Source: Miltoncostaea sp036826475
GTDB lineage: Bacteria > Actinomycetota > Thermoleophilia > Miltoncostaeales > Miltoncostaeaceae
Assembly: GCA_036826475.1 (NCBI GenBank)
Contig: DAISWG010000005.1
Location: forward strand, 1-64,000
Direction of reading: 5' to 3'
DNA length: 64,000 bases
Made by a program: the position numbers and the translations under genes
The notes under the pieces: generated by a model
Database searches by the model: none
Told to the model about the DNA's origin: nothing
The model's input: the letters and a program-made list of their open reading frames with translations, nothing else
In this document: one piece after another, positions 34,995 to 42,154 of the stretch
How the letters are laid out: each line of letters begins with the position of its first letter
Position numbering within the stretch: the stretch's first letter is position 1

Positions 34995-36731
34995 ATGGGG
35001 TTCTGTCCGGACGGAGTCGCTGAACCAGGACACGGATTGGTCCCCATCACCCCGAGCTCCGACACGATCGTCCGCGAGGCCGCCGCCATGATCGGCGCGT
35101 CGCTGGACACGGGGACCACGCTCCGGGCCATCGCCGACGCGGCGGGCCGGGCGCTGGGGGCCGACCGGGCGAGCGCATACGAGTACGACCCCGTCGCCGG
35201 GGTGGTGGTCGACGTCCACACCACCGAGGCCGACCCGCGGGTGCGGCGGGCGCTGGAGTGGGCGCGGGGGAGGGGGCCCGACGACCTGCCGCTGTGGCGG
35301 ATGGTGCTCCAGGACGACCCGATCGTGACGGTTGAGGACGTCTCGCGGTGGCCCGGCCTGCCCGCCGCCGTCGCCGCCCGGCTGGGGAGCGGGGCGATCG
35401 TGGGCATGCGGCTCGAGCGGCCGCCCCTGACCCCGGACGGGCCGCCCGGACTCCTGGGCGCGCTGTTCTGCAGCTTCGCCGGCCCCCGCCGGTTCAGCGC
35501 CGAGGAGCGCTCGGTCGCGCGCGGCCTGGCGAACATCGCGACCCTGGCGCTCGCGAACGCCCGCACCCACGCGGAGGCCCTCGCCAGCCTCGCCCACGCC
35601 GAGCGCCTCGCCGACGAGGACGCGCTGACCGGCCTGCCCAACCGGCGCGTCCTCGAGCGCCGCATCGACGCCCTCGACGCCGCCGGCGCCGCCGCCCGCT
35701 TCGCGGTCCTCATCCTCGACCTGGACGGCTTCAAGGTGGTGAACGCCGCCCACGGGCGCGAGGGCGGCGACGCGTGCCTGCGCGCGGTGGCGCGGACGGT
35801 CGAGGCGGCCCTGCGCCCCGGCGACCTGGCGTCGCGGATCGGCGGCGAGGAGTTCGTGGTGCTGCTGCCGGGGACGGGCCCCAAGGGGGCGTGGCTCATG
35901 GCCGAGCGCCTGCGGGCCCGGATCGCCGACATCCCCATGCCGGGGTGCGCGCCCCTCACCGCGAGCGTCGGCATCGCCGCGTTCCCGGAGCACGGGCGGT
36001 CGGTGGGCGACGCCGTCCACGCCGCCGACGCCGCCATGTACGAGGCGAAGACCTCGGGCCGCGACCGCTGCGTCGTGTTCGACCCGCGCACGGTGCCGGA
36101 GCAGGCGGATGGCGGCGGGCGCACCCGGGGCGGCCACGAGGCGTACGTGGCGTCGGTGCTGGCGCTGGCGGCGGCCGTCGACGCCCGCGACCCGCACACC
36201 CGCGCGCACTCCGACCGCGTCGGCGCCTTCGCCGCGGCGATCGCGGCGCGGATCGGCATGGACGGCGACCGGGTGGAGGAGGTCCGGATCGCGGGGATGC
36301 TCCACGACGTCGGCAAGGTCGGCATCTCCGACGCCGTCCTCTTCAAGAACGGGGCGCTCACCGCCGCGGAGTGGGCGGAGATGCGGCGCCACCCGGAGAT
36401 CGGCGCCAACCTGCTGGTCCATCCGGAGCTGGCGGACGTGCGCAGCTGGGTGCTGCACCACCACGAGCGTCCCGACGGCCGCGGCTACCCGCACGGCCTG
36501 GCCGGCGACGCGATCCCCCTGGAGGCGCTGATCCTGGGGATCGCCGACGCCTACGAGGCGATGACCGCCGACCGCCCGTACCGCGCCGGGATGGCGGAGG
36601 GCGACGCCCGCGCCGAGCTGATCGCGGGGCGGGGCGCGCAGTTCGACGCGGATCTGGTTGACGCGTTCCTCGCGGTGCTCGACTCGCCCGCCGCGTTCGA
36701 CCTGCCGCTCGTGGCCATCGGCCGGGGCTGA
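34995..36731 (+). CDS. GAF-GGDEF-HD-GYP cyclic-di-GMP protein
   Basis: A 578-residue cytoplasmic signalling protein. GAF-like sensor at residues about 25-190; diguanylate cyclase domain at 205-355 with active-site GGEEF (283-287) and an I-site RPGD five residues before it; HD-GYP phosphodiesterase at 375-560 with HDVGK, HHHERPDGRGYP and ADAYEAMTADRPYR. Both enzymes look intact, so it may switch between making and breaking c-di-GMP. ATG 34995 is taken; TTG 35037 with AGGA upstream is an alternative. Its stop lies in a hairpin loop. Neighbours handle extracellular polysaccharide-like functions, a usual c-di-GMP target (inference). Confidence 0.9.
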   Translation: MGFCPDGVAEPGHGLVPITPSSDTIVREAAAMIGASLDTGTTLRAIADAAGRALGADRASAYEYDPVAGVVVDVHTTEADPRVRRALEWARGRGPDDLPLWRMVLQDDPIVTVEDVSRWPGLPAAVAARLGSGAIVGMRLERPPLTPDGPPGLLGALFCSFAGPRRFSAEERSVARGLANIATLALANARTHAEALASLAHAERLADEDALTGLPNRRVLERRIDALDAAGAAARFAVLILDLDGFKVVNAAHGREGGDACLRAVARTVEAALRPGDLASRIGGEEFVVLLPGTGPKGAWLMAERLRARIADIPMPGCAPLTASVGIAAFPEHGRSVGDAVHAADAAMYEAKTSGRDRCVVFDPRTVPEQADGGGRTRGGHEAYVASVLALAAAVDARDPHTRAHSDRVGAFAAAIAARIGMDGDRVEEVRIAGMLHDVGKVGISDAVLFKNGALTAAEWAEMRRHPEIGANLLVHPELADVRSWVLHHHERPDGRGYPHGLAGDAIPLEALILGIADAYEAMTADRPYRAGMAEGDARAELIAGRGAQFDADLVDAFLAVLDSPAAFDLPLVAIGRG

Positions 36732-36739
36732 CCCCGGCC
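36720..36739 (+). terminator. 8-bp hairpin enclosing the GGDEF gene stop codon
   Basis: GGCCGGGG - CTGA - CCCCGGCC; the TGA stop is in the 4-nt loop. Confidence 0.5.
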
Positions 36740-36781
36740 TCCTGGGCCCGCCCGGCGGGGGGCGTGGCAGGCTTGCCTCCG

Positions 36782-37291
36782 ATGCCGCCGCTCACCTCCA
36801 TCCGCCGCCTCGCCGTGGCCGGCCTGGCGGCGACGCTCGTCGCGGTCCCCGTCGCGACGGCCGGCACCCCGACGCCGCCGAAGGGCGTGCGCGACCAGCT
36901 CCAGGACCCTGCCTTCGTCCTGTCGATGCCGGCGGACCGGGGCGCCTGGACGCTCTGGTCGGGGACGGTGGAGGGCGACCGCTGGTGGATGCTGAGCCGT
37001 CCGCGGGCGCAGCAGATCGGCGGCGCCGCGTGCCCGGCGACGGCCAGGGCCCTGACGGTGTGCTTCAACGGGACGTTCGGCGACGATCGGTTCGTCGTGG
37101 TGGGCCGCGTGGCGCCGGGGCTCGCGGTGGCGGCCGCCGACGCGTCGGGCCGGGCGCTCCGCAAGGCCCGCCGGGGCGCCGCCTACCTGGCGGTGGCCCG
37201 GGGCGCGCCGCGGACGGTCACCGTCGTCGCACGGGACCGGCGCGGCGACGTCGTGGCGCGACGCGTCCTGGTCGTCGGCCGGCGGGGCTGA
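36782..37291 (+). CDS. Small secreted protein of unknown function
   Basis: A 169-residue exported protein. Signal peptide IRRLAVAGLAATLVAVPVATAG cut near residue 28; two Cys in the mature part (GAACPATARALTVC) probably form a disulfide. Beta-rich, with many Arg/Val pairs at the C-terminus. No family recognised. ATG 36782 starts the signal peptide; upstream GTG 36764 is possible. It is convergent with the ECF-linked secreted gene at 37311. Confidence 0.7.
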   Translation: MPPLTSIRRLAVAGLAATLVAVPVATAGTPTPPKGVRDQLQDPAFVLSMPADRGAWTLWSGTVEGDRWWMLSRPRAQQIGGAACPATARALTVCFNGTFGDDRFVVVGRVAPGLAVAAADASGRALRKARRGAAYLAVARGAPRTVTVVARDRRGDVVARRVLVVGRRG

Positions 37292-37304
37292 CCGGGCCCG
37301 CCGG
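37279..37304. terminator. Bidirectional hairpin between convergent secreted-protein genes
   Basis: CCGGCGGG and CCCGCCGG arms with the + strand TGA stop in the 10-nt loop; the minus-strand stop is 7 bp away. Confidence 0.5.
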
Positions 37305-37310
37305 GGGCCG

Positions 37311-37661
37311 TCAGTTCAGCTCGACGTAGTAGGTGTTGGGGTTGCCGCTCCCCAGGTTGTCGACCTGCCCGGTGATCACCCCGGACAGCGACAGGGTGGG
37401 GAAGTGGTAGTTGGTGTCGGAGTACTGCCACCAGCCCCAGCGGGCGCCGTCGCTGAACCGGACGAGCTGGAAGCGGTAGGGCGTGCCTGCGGCCTGGTTC
37501 GCCTTCACGATCTCGACGGTCGGGTTGCTGAGGGCGAGGCAGTTGATGAACCCGCCGGACGCGTTCACCGCGCAGTTGGTCGACAGCGCGCCGGCCTGCG
37601 GCGCGGCCACGGCGAGGCCGGCCGCCGCGGCCAGCGCCGCCAGCCGGCGGGCCCTCAGCAT
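37311..37661 (-). CDS. Small secreted protein linked to the ECF module
   Basis: A 116-residue exported protein. Signal peptide to about residue 26 (QAGAL); mature chain of about 90 residues with two Cys (TNCAVNASGGFINC) and aromatic-rich GWWQYSDTNYHF. It starts inside the end of the lipoprotein gene (7-nt overlap), so both are translated from the same ECF-type message. No known family. It may be the ligand or effector of the module (inference). Terminates at a shared bidirectional hairpin. Confidence 0.75.
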   Translation of the reverse strand: MLRARRLAALAAAAGLAVAAPQAGALSTNCAVNASGGFINCLALSNPTVEIVKANQAAGTPYRFQLVRFSDGARWGWWQYSDTNYHFPTLSLSGVITGQVDNLGSGNPNTYYVELN

Positions 37662-38254
37662 GGGAGGCGCTGGTCGGCGGTGCCCCGGGCGATCTGGCAC
37701 GCCGGGAGCTGCGGGACGTCGACCCGCGCGCCCTCGGGCAGGGGCCGGCCGGCGGCCTGGGCCTCCCGGAGCCGGCGCATCACCTCGTCGGGGGGCAGGG
37801 TGCCGGGCATGTTGATGCTCGGCAGCCCGATGGCGCCGTCGCCCGCCCTCCACCCCCATGGGGCGAGCAGCGAGAGTTGCAGCCCGTCGGCGTCGGTGGC
37901 GGGCTCCACGTAGACCACCTCGCGCGGCAGTGGCGGCCCGGCCTCCGCGTCGGCCACCTGCGACGCGCCGGTGCGGGCCGCGACGTACAGGCGGGTGAGC
38001 GCGCCGGCGTAGGTGATGCCGGGCGCGAACCGCAGCGACGGCCATGCGGCGGCGGTGCCGATGTCGTTGTTGCCGTCCGGGACGTCGGCCCACGGCGCGC
38101 CCCGCAGGTCCAGGCCGACGTCGGTGGGGCCCTGCGCCGCGGCGATCGGTTCGGGGTCGGCCGCGCATCCCGACAGCGCCGTCACGAGCGCGGCGAGCGC
38201 GGCGACCACGAGGGCCACGACCAGTGCGCGGGGTCCGGTTCCGCAACGCGTCAT
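37655..38254 (-). CDS. Lipoprotein copy of the anti-sigma sensor domain
   Basis: A 199-residue lipoprotein with lipobox TALSGC (Cys29). The mature part is homologous to the extracellular half of the adjacent anti-sigma protein: PSLRFAPGITY..AL.RL, GWRAGDGAIGLPS, LPEGARVDVPQL and a C-terminal Cys-x12-Cys (PACQ...LPC). The anti-sigma protein has the same blocks and Cys-x11-Cys. It has its own ECF-like promoter at 38264-38289 and GGAGGGG before ATG. Likely role: envelope partner, decoy or co-sensor for the anti-sigma protein (inference). Confidence 0.82.
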   Translation of the reverse strand: MTRCGTGPRALVVALVVAALAALVTALSGCAADPEPIAAAQGPTDVGLDLRGAPWADVPDGNNDIGTAAAWPSLRFAPGITYAGALTRLYVAARTGASQVADAEAGPPLPREVVYVEPATDADGLQLSLLAPWGWRAGDGAIGLPSINMPGTLPPDEVMRRLREAQAAGRPLPEGARVDVPQLPACQIARGTADQRLPC

Positions 38255-38263
38255 CGCCCCTCC

Positions 38264-38289
38264 TACGCGGGGCGGCGCGATTTCTTCCC
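38264..38289 (-). promoter_or_regulatory. ECF-type promoter of the lipoprotein gene
   Basis: On the minus strand GGGAAGAAA (38289-38281) and GTA (38266-38264) have exactly the same spacing as the motif upstream of the sigma gene. Confidence 0.5.
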
Positions 38290-38298
38290 GCCGACCGC

Positions 38299-39075
38299 CT
38301 AATCCGTCGCGGGCGGCGCCACCCGGCAGGTGGCGTTGCGCTCGCCGGGCAGCAACACCTGGCAGGGGGCGAGGCCCTGCGCGTCCACCCGGACGTGCGC
38401 GGGCAGCGGGCCTCCGTCCGCCCGCAGGCGCGTGAGGGCCTGGCCGAGCTCCCTCGCCTCGGCGGCGGTCGCGTCGGGTGGGAGGCGGACGCTGGGGGCG
38501 AGGACGGCGCCGTCCCCGATCCGGTAGCCGAAGGCCGCACGCAGGTCGAGGCGCGGCGCCGTTCCGGCGGCGCCCGGCGCCCAGACGACGCCGGCGGGCA
38601 GCGCGGGCCGCAGGTCCGTGCCGCGCGGGAGCTCGCCGCGCTCCACCACCGCGCGCAGCAGCCGGTCGAGCGCGACCGGGTACGTCGTGCCGGGCGGGAA
38701 CGCCAGCGACGGCGCCGCGGGCGTCTCGGCCAGCGTGGGGCTCCCGCTCGTCTGCGTCAGCCACGGCAGGCGGGCGAGGATCGCCGATTCGGTGATGGCG
38801 GCGCGCGCCCCGGGGCCGGCGGGGATGGCGTTGACGTCGTCGTCCCGGGTGGCGATCCAGTAGCCGGCGGCGGAACCGGCGATGCCGACGGCGAGCGCGG
38901 CGGTGGCCAGGATCCCGATGCGCCGGCGCCGCCGCCTCCGGGCGCCGGCGCCCGCGCCGCCGGCGCGGACCGTGGCCCGGGCGGCCTGGGCGACGCGGTC
39001 CTCGAGGCCGTCCGGCAGGGGGATCTCGTCCATCCGCTCGGCGATCCGGCGCGCGCCGTCGTCGTCAGGCCTCAC
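38299..39075 (-). CDS. Single-pass membrane anti-sigma factor with sensor domain
   Basis: A 258-residue protein. Cytoplasmic N-terminus (residues 1-50, acidic then poly-Arg) without the zinc HxxxCxxC motif; one TM helix at about 53-72 (IGILATAALAVGIAGSAAGY); extracellular domain at 80-258 ending in Cys-x11-Cys. GTG start overlaps the sigma-factor stop region by 11 nt, the usual sigma/anti-sigma coupling. The role is inferred from position and topology because the N-terminus is not a known anti-sigma signature. The sensor domain is duplicated in the next gene as a lipoprotein. Confidence 0.75.
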   Translation of the reverse strand: MRPDDDGARRIAERMDEIPLPDGLEDRVAQAARATVRAGGAGAGARRRRRRRIGILATAALAVGIAGSAAGYWIATRDDDVNAIPAGPGARAAITESAILARLPWLTQTSGSPTLAETPAAPSLAFPPGTTYPVALDRLLRAVVERGELPRGTDLRPALPAGVVWAPGAAGTAPRLDLRAAFGYRIGDGAVLAPSVRLPPDATAAEARELGQALTRLRADGGPLPAHVRVDAQGLAPCQVLLPGERNATCRVAPPATD

Positions 39076-39631
39076 GGGACACCCCGAGCTGGTCGCGGAG
39101 CTGGTCGAGGCCGCGGGAGAGCCGCGAGTGGATGGTGCCGACGCGGACGTCGAGCATCGCGGCCACCTCGTCCGGCGTGTAGCCGAACAGGAGCCGCAGC
39201 ACCACGACGACGCGGCGGTCCTCGGGGAGCAGGCGCATGGCCTCGACGAGCTCCCGGGACGCGTCGGCGATGGCGTAGGGGTCGCGGTCGCCGTGCTGCT
39301 CGTCGTTGAACTCGTATGGCTCGTCGCGGCGGCGGACGGTGTCGAGGGCCGTGTTGGCGACGATGCGGTGCAGCCACGGCGCGAACGGCCGGGAGTCGTC
39401 GAAGCGGTCGAGCGCCTTCAGGGTCCGCTCGAACGCGTCCTGCACGACGTCCTCCGCCAGGTGGCGGTCGCCCACGATCAGCAGCGCCGCGCGGTACGCG
39501 CGGGGGAGGTACGCCCGCACCAGCTCGTCGGCGGCGTCCTCGGAGCCCGCTCGGATCGCGCGGATCAGCCGGCGGTCCCGCGCACGCGTGTCCGCGCCGC
39601 CGTCCGCCCGTCTCCGACCGAAAGTGCCCAC
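39065..39631 (-). CDS. ECF RNA polymerase sigma factor
   Basis: A 188-residue sigma-70-family ECF factor. Region 2 (residues about 25-90: RAYRAALLIVGDRHLAEDVVQDAFERT and APWLHRIVANTALDTVRRR) and region 4 (about 130-180: LPEDRRVVVVLRLLFGYTPDEVAAML, VGTIHSRLSRG) are complete. GTG 39631 is chosen as first start before region 2. It directs polymerase to its own regulon; a predicted recognition motif (GGGAAGAAA, GTA) lies upstream of this gene and of the lipoprotein gene. Leader of about 130 nt. Confidence 0.92.
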   Translation of the reverse strand: MGTFGRRRADGGADTRARDRRLIRAIRAGSEDAADELVRAYLPRAYRAALLIVGDRHLAEDVVQDAFERTLKALDRFDDSRPFAPWLHRIVANTALDTVRRRDEPYEFNDEQHGDRDPYAIADASRELVEAMRLLPEDRRVVVVLRLLFGYTPDEVAAMLDVRVGTIHSRLSRGLDQLRDQLGVSREA

Positions 39632-39766
39632 GTGTCGGCTGCGCTCCGTCGCGATCTGATCCGGGCCCCCGCCCGCGCGTCGGTCACACCCTCGCGGACG
39701 CGGGCCGGGTGGGGCAAGTGGGATGGATGTCCCGGCACCGGGGGCTGCGATCGTCACGCCCTTACG

Positions 39767-39792
39767 TACCGTCGGGCGGCCGTTTTCTTCCC
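39767..39792 (-). promoter_or_regulatory. ECF-type promoter of the sigma operon
   Basis: GGGAAGAAA (39792-39784) and GTA (39769-39767) on the minus strand, gapless match to the lipoprotein promoter. GGGAAC directly before it resembles a general ECF -35. Confidence 0.5.
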
Positions 39793-39820
39793 GTTCCCAC
39801 ACGGACGGCCCGCGACGCAC

Positions 39821-39826
39821 TACCCT
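39821..39826 (+). promoter_or_regulatory. -10 TACCCT of a leaderless GlsB-like mRNA
   Basis: TACCCT ends 6 nt before GTG 39833, which favours this GTG over GTG 39827 and GTG 39839. Confidence 0.45.
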
Positions 39827-39832
39827 GTGGAC

Positions 39833-40171
39833 GTGGGCGTGCTCTTCTTCATCCTCCTCGCGATCGTCGTGTTCGCCATCGTGGGCGGCGCGATCATGGG
39901 GATCCTGCTCCACCTGATCTGGTGGGCGATCGTGGGCCTGGTGGTCGGCATCCTCGCCCGCCTGGTCCTCACGAACGCCCGCGGGGTCGGGCCGTTGGAG
40001 ACGATCCTGTGCGGAATCGGCGGCGCACTGCTGGGCGGCGTCCTCGCCGGCCTGTTCGACGTCGGCTGGTTCATCGAGCTGCTCCTGGCGATCATCGTGG
40101 CCGCGGTGCTCATCTACGCCTTCGGCAACACGAAGGGCCGCTCCGGCTCCGGGGTGACGCGGACACGCTGA
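39833..40171 (+). CDS. GlsB/YeaQ/YmgE-like small membrane protein
   Basis: A 112-residue protein of about four TM helices with Gly-rich packing (GILARLVLTNARGVGPLETILCGIGGALLGG), the transglycosylase-associated/YeaQ-YmgE pattern. Such proteins are linked to general stress and envelope state, but no enzyme activity is shown by their sequence. Divergent from the ECF operon. Ends at a strong hairpin before tRNA-Thr. Confidence 0.78.
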   Translation: MGVLFFILLAIVVFAIVGGAIMGILLHLIWWAIVGLVVGILARLVLTNARGVGPLETILCGIGGALLGGVLAGLFDVGWFIELLLAIIVAAVLIYAFGNTKGRSGSGVTRTR

Positions 40172-40173
40172 CC

Positions 40174-40196
40174 CGCGTCCGCCCCGGGCGGACGCG
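40174..40196 (+). terminator. Hairpin terminator before tRNA-Thr
   Basis: CGCGTCCGCCC and GGGCGGACGCG arms, near-perfect palindrome just after the stop. Confidence 0.6.
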
Positions 40197-40211
40197 CGAT
40201 ACTCGAACGAC

Positions 40212-40285
40212 GCCGGAGTAGCTCAGCTGGTCAGAGCAGCCGCCTTGTAAGCGGCAGGTCCGGGGTTCGAATCCCCGCTCCGGCT
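40212..40285 (+). tRNA. tRNA-Thr (anticodon TGT)
   Basis: Full cloverleaf: acceptor GCCGGAG/CTCCGGC, D-arm GCTC...GAGC, anticodon arm GCCGC-CTTGTAA-GCGGC with anticodon TGT, T-arm CGGGG-TTCGAAT-CCCCG, discriminator T. No encoded CCA. Reads ACA (and by wobble ACG) threonine codons. Confidence 0.96.
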
Positions 40286-40289
40286 TGCG
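40247..40289 (+). repeat. attL-like copy: 3' part of tRNA-Thr
   Basis: 43-bp segment from the anticodon-loop end through the tRNA 3' end plus 4 bases. Matched at 41 of 43 positions by 40990-41032. Confidence 0.7.
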
Positions 40290-40324
40290 CGGCAATACGG
40301 CTCCGTCCCGACCGGCCGGCCGCC

Positions 40325-40341
40325 GGCCTCGATGAGGCCGT
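40325..40341 (-). terminator. Hairpin after the DUF488 gene
   Basis: CGGCCTC - GAT - GAGGCCG, 7-bp perfect stem, 6 bp after the stop. Confidence 0.5.
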
Positions 40342-40346
40342 CGACG

Positions 40347-40850
40347 TCACTTCGGGCGGAGGTGCTCGATGACGGCGCCGTGTTCCTCGGCGAGCCGCTG
40401 GGCGATGAGCGAGCGGTGGCAGGCCTCGGGGTCGCGCTCGACGCAGAGAAGGGCCGGTTTCCCGAGGCCCGACAGCCCCGAGACGATCGGCAGCAGGTCG
40501 GCGTGCTCCAGGACCTCGGCGGTGTACCGACGCGTGTACTCGGCGGCGAGCTCGCGACGGGAGCGTTTGCCGACGCCGAGGCGATCGTCCTCGGCGTACT
40601 GCAGGCGGCGCAGCTCGGTGGTGGGAGCGAGCTCAGGGCGGTGTTCGTAGAAGATCCCGGCATCCGCGAGGGCCTCCTGCAGCCGGCGTGAGTTGGCCCA
40701 GGCGTACTCGGACCCCCGGACACCGCGGCGCTGACGCACGTCGAACACGAGCTCGACGTCCGCCTCCTGCAGCCGGCGGAGGAACGATTGGGCGTCGAAG
40801 CCGTAGACGCCGATCGTCGCGATCGTGGGGGCCGAGGACACCTCGCTCAC
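40347..40850 (-). CDS. DUF488-family protein
   Basis: A 167-residue DUF488 protein: TIGVYGFDAQSFLRRLQ, a DVRQRRG loop, YEHRPELAPT and the C-terminal LLCVERDPEACHRSLIAQRLAEE with conserved Cys and Cys-His-Arg. The family is widespread but its biochemistry is unclear; the Cys-His-Arg block suggests a thiol-based or nucleotide-related activity. ATG 40850 opens the conserved domain. It is the only gene between the two tRNA-Thr repeats. Confidence 0.88.
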   Translation of the reverse strand: MSEVSSAPTIATIGVYGFDAQSFLRRLQEADVELVFDVRQRRGVRGSEYAWANSRRLQEALADAGIFYEHRPELAPTTELRRLQYAEDDRLGVGKRSRRELAAEYTRRYTAEVLEHADLLPIVSGLSGLGKPALLCVERDPEACHRSLIAQRLAEEHGAVIEHLRPK

Positions 40851-40989
40851 CTTCTCAAGGGCTCGGGCGCCGCGTTGCCCCGTGCGTCCGGTGCGGCGCC
40901 CGGGTCAACCGGCTCGCGACGAGACCCGCCGGCCAGACCTGGGTGACCTTCGCCGTGCCGGTTGTGGGCGACGCATCGACGAGGAGGGC

Positions 40990-41032
40990 GTACGCGGCAG
41001 GTCGGGGGTTCGAATCCCCGCTCCGGCTTGCG
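40990..41032 (+). repeat. attR-like copy of the tRNA-Thr 3' half
   Basis: Same 43 bp as 40247-40289 with two substitutions, one of which breaks a T-stem pair, so it is not a working tRNA. It ends exactly at the base before the histidine-kinase stop codon (41033) and may also act as its terminator hairpin. Confidence 0.7.
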
Positions 41033-42154
41033 TCACGACGTGCGTGGCGGTGCGGTGGGCAGGTGCACCGTCGCGCGGAGCCCTCCGGCGGAGCGGGGGG
41101 CGAGGGTGAGGGTGCCGTCGTGCGCCCGGGTGATGCTCTCGGCGATCGCCAGGCCCAGGCCGGCGCCGGCGTGTCCGGTGCGCACGCGGCCGGCGCCGCG
41201 GCGGAACGGCTCGGCGAGGGTGGAGACCAGCTGCGGGCTCAGCGTCTCCCCGGTGTTCTCGACGGTGAGCTCGACGCGCTCCGGGTGGACGCTGGTGGTG
41301 ACCCACACGGCGCCCCGTCGCGGCAGGTTGTGGACGATCGCGTTCTGCACGAGGTTCGTGCTCAGCTGGAGCAGGAGGGCGTGCGACCCGGTGGCGGGGG
41401 CCATCTCGCCGGAGGTCTCGATGGTGAGGCCGCGTTCCTCCGCCAGCGGGAGGAGCGTCTCGGCGGCCTCCTCCGCGATGAGGGACAGGTCGACCGGTTC
41501 CGCGGTGAAGGACCTGCGGTCGGCCCGGCTGAGCAGGAGCAGCGCCTCCGTGACGTCGATCGCGCGGGCGTTGACGGCGCGGAGGCGGTCGAGGAGGTCG
41601 CCGTCGTCGCGGCCGGGGTCGCGGCGGGCGACGTCGAGGAGCGTCTGCGTGATCGCCAGCGGGGTGCGCAGCTCGTGGGAGGCGTTCGCGGCGAACCGCC
41701 GCTGCTCGGCGACGTGCGCCTCGAGGCGCGCGAGCATGGTGTCGAAGGCGTCGGCGAGCTCGCGGAACTCGTCGTCGCGGCCCCCCAACCCGATGCGGTG
41801 GGAGAGCGACCCCGCCGCCGCCATGCGCGTGGCGTCCGTGATCCGGGCCAGCGGGGCGAGCATCCGGCCGGCGAGGAACCATCCTCCGACGAGGCCGAAC
41901 ACCAGCAGGAAGGCCAGCGCCGCGGCGGCCCTCGGCGCGAAGACGTGCAGCAGGTTGGACCGGACGGGGAAGACGCCGTCGGGGCGGCTGTCGGCGTTGA
42001 CGAGCATCGCGCGGTCCGGGACGTACCGCAGTAGGAACAGCCACACCACGGCGAGCAGCACACCGCCCGCGAGCATCAGGAAACCGGCGTAGCTGAGGGT
42101 GAGCCTCATGCGGACGCTCAACCCGGGTGCCCGCTCCACGTCAACCCCCCTCAT
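41033..42154 (-). CDS. Sensor histidine kinase (VanS-like, HAMP)
   Basis: A 373-residue kinase. TM1 near residues 20-42, short extracellular loop (about 40 residues), TM2 near 78-98, HAMP domain, HisKA with phospho-acceptor His in NASHELRTPLA, then the HATPase domain with NLVQNAIVHNLP (N box) and GAGLGLAI (G box). Its start overlaps the response-regulator stop by 14 nt. With the divergent VanY-like peptidase it forms a VanRS-VanY-like set, so the signal may be cell-wall damage or a wall peptide (inference). The stop directly abuts a tRNA-Thr fragment. Confidence 0.9.
   Translation of the reverse strand: MRGVDVERAPGLSVRMRLTLSYAGFLMLAGGVLLAVVWLFLLRYVPDRAMLVNADSRPDGVFPVRSNLLHVFAPRAAAALAFLLVFGLVGGWFLAGRMLAPLARITDATRMAAAGSLSHRIGLGGRDDEFRELADAFDTMLARLEAHVAEQRRFAANASHELRTPLAITQTLLDVARRDPGRDDGDLLDRLRAVNARAIDVTEALLLLSRADRRSFTAEPVDLSLIAEEAAETLLPLAEERGLTIETSGEMAPATGSHALLLQLSTNLVQNAIVHNLPRRGAVWVTTSVHPERVELTVENTGETLSPQLVSTLAEPFRRGAGRVRTGHAGAGLGLAIAESITRAHDGTLTLAPRSAGGLRATVHLPTAPPRTS

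Larger units (their letters stand above)
40247..41032. mobile_element. Possible tRNA-Thr-integrated mini-element with DUF488 only
   Basis: The intact tRNA at one end and a 43-bp copy of its 3' half at the other are the typical trace of site-specific integration. The interior of about 700 bp holds one gene (DUF488) and no integrase, so it is a remnant, a satellite needing help in trans, or a simple segmental duplication. Confidence 0.45.

Noticed and set aside
40994..41032. A second tRNA-like sequence downstream of tRNA-Thr
   Set aside because: Only the T-arm and acceptor 3' half are present; there is no D-arm or anticodon arm and one T-stem pair is broken, so it is a repeat copy, not a gene.
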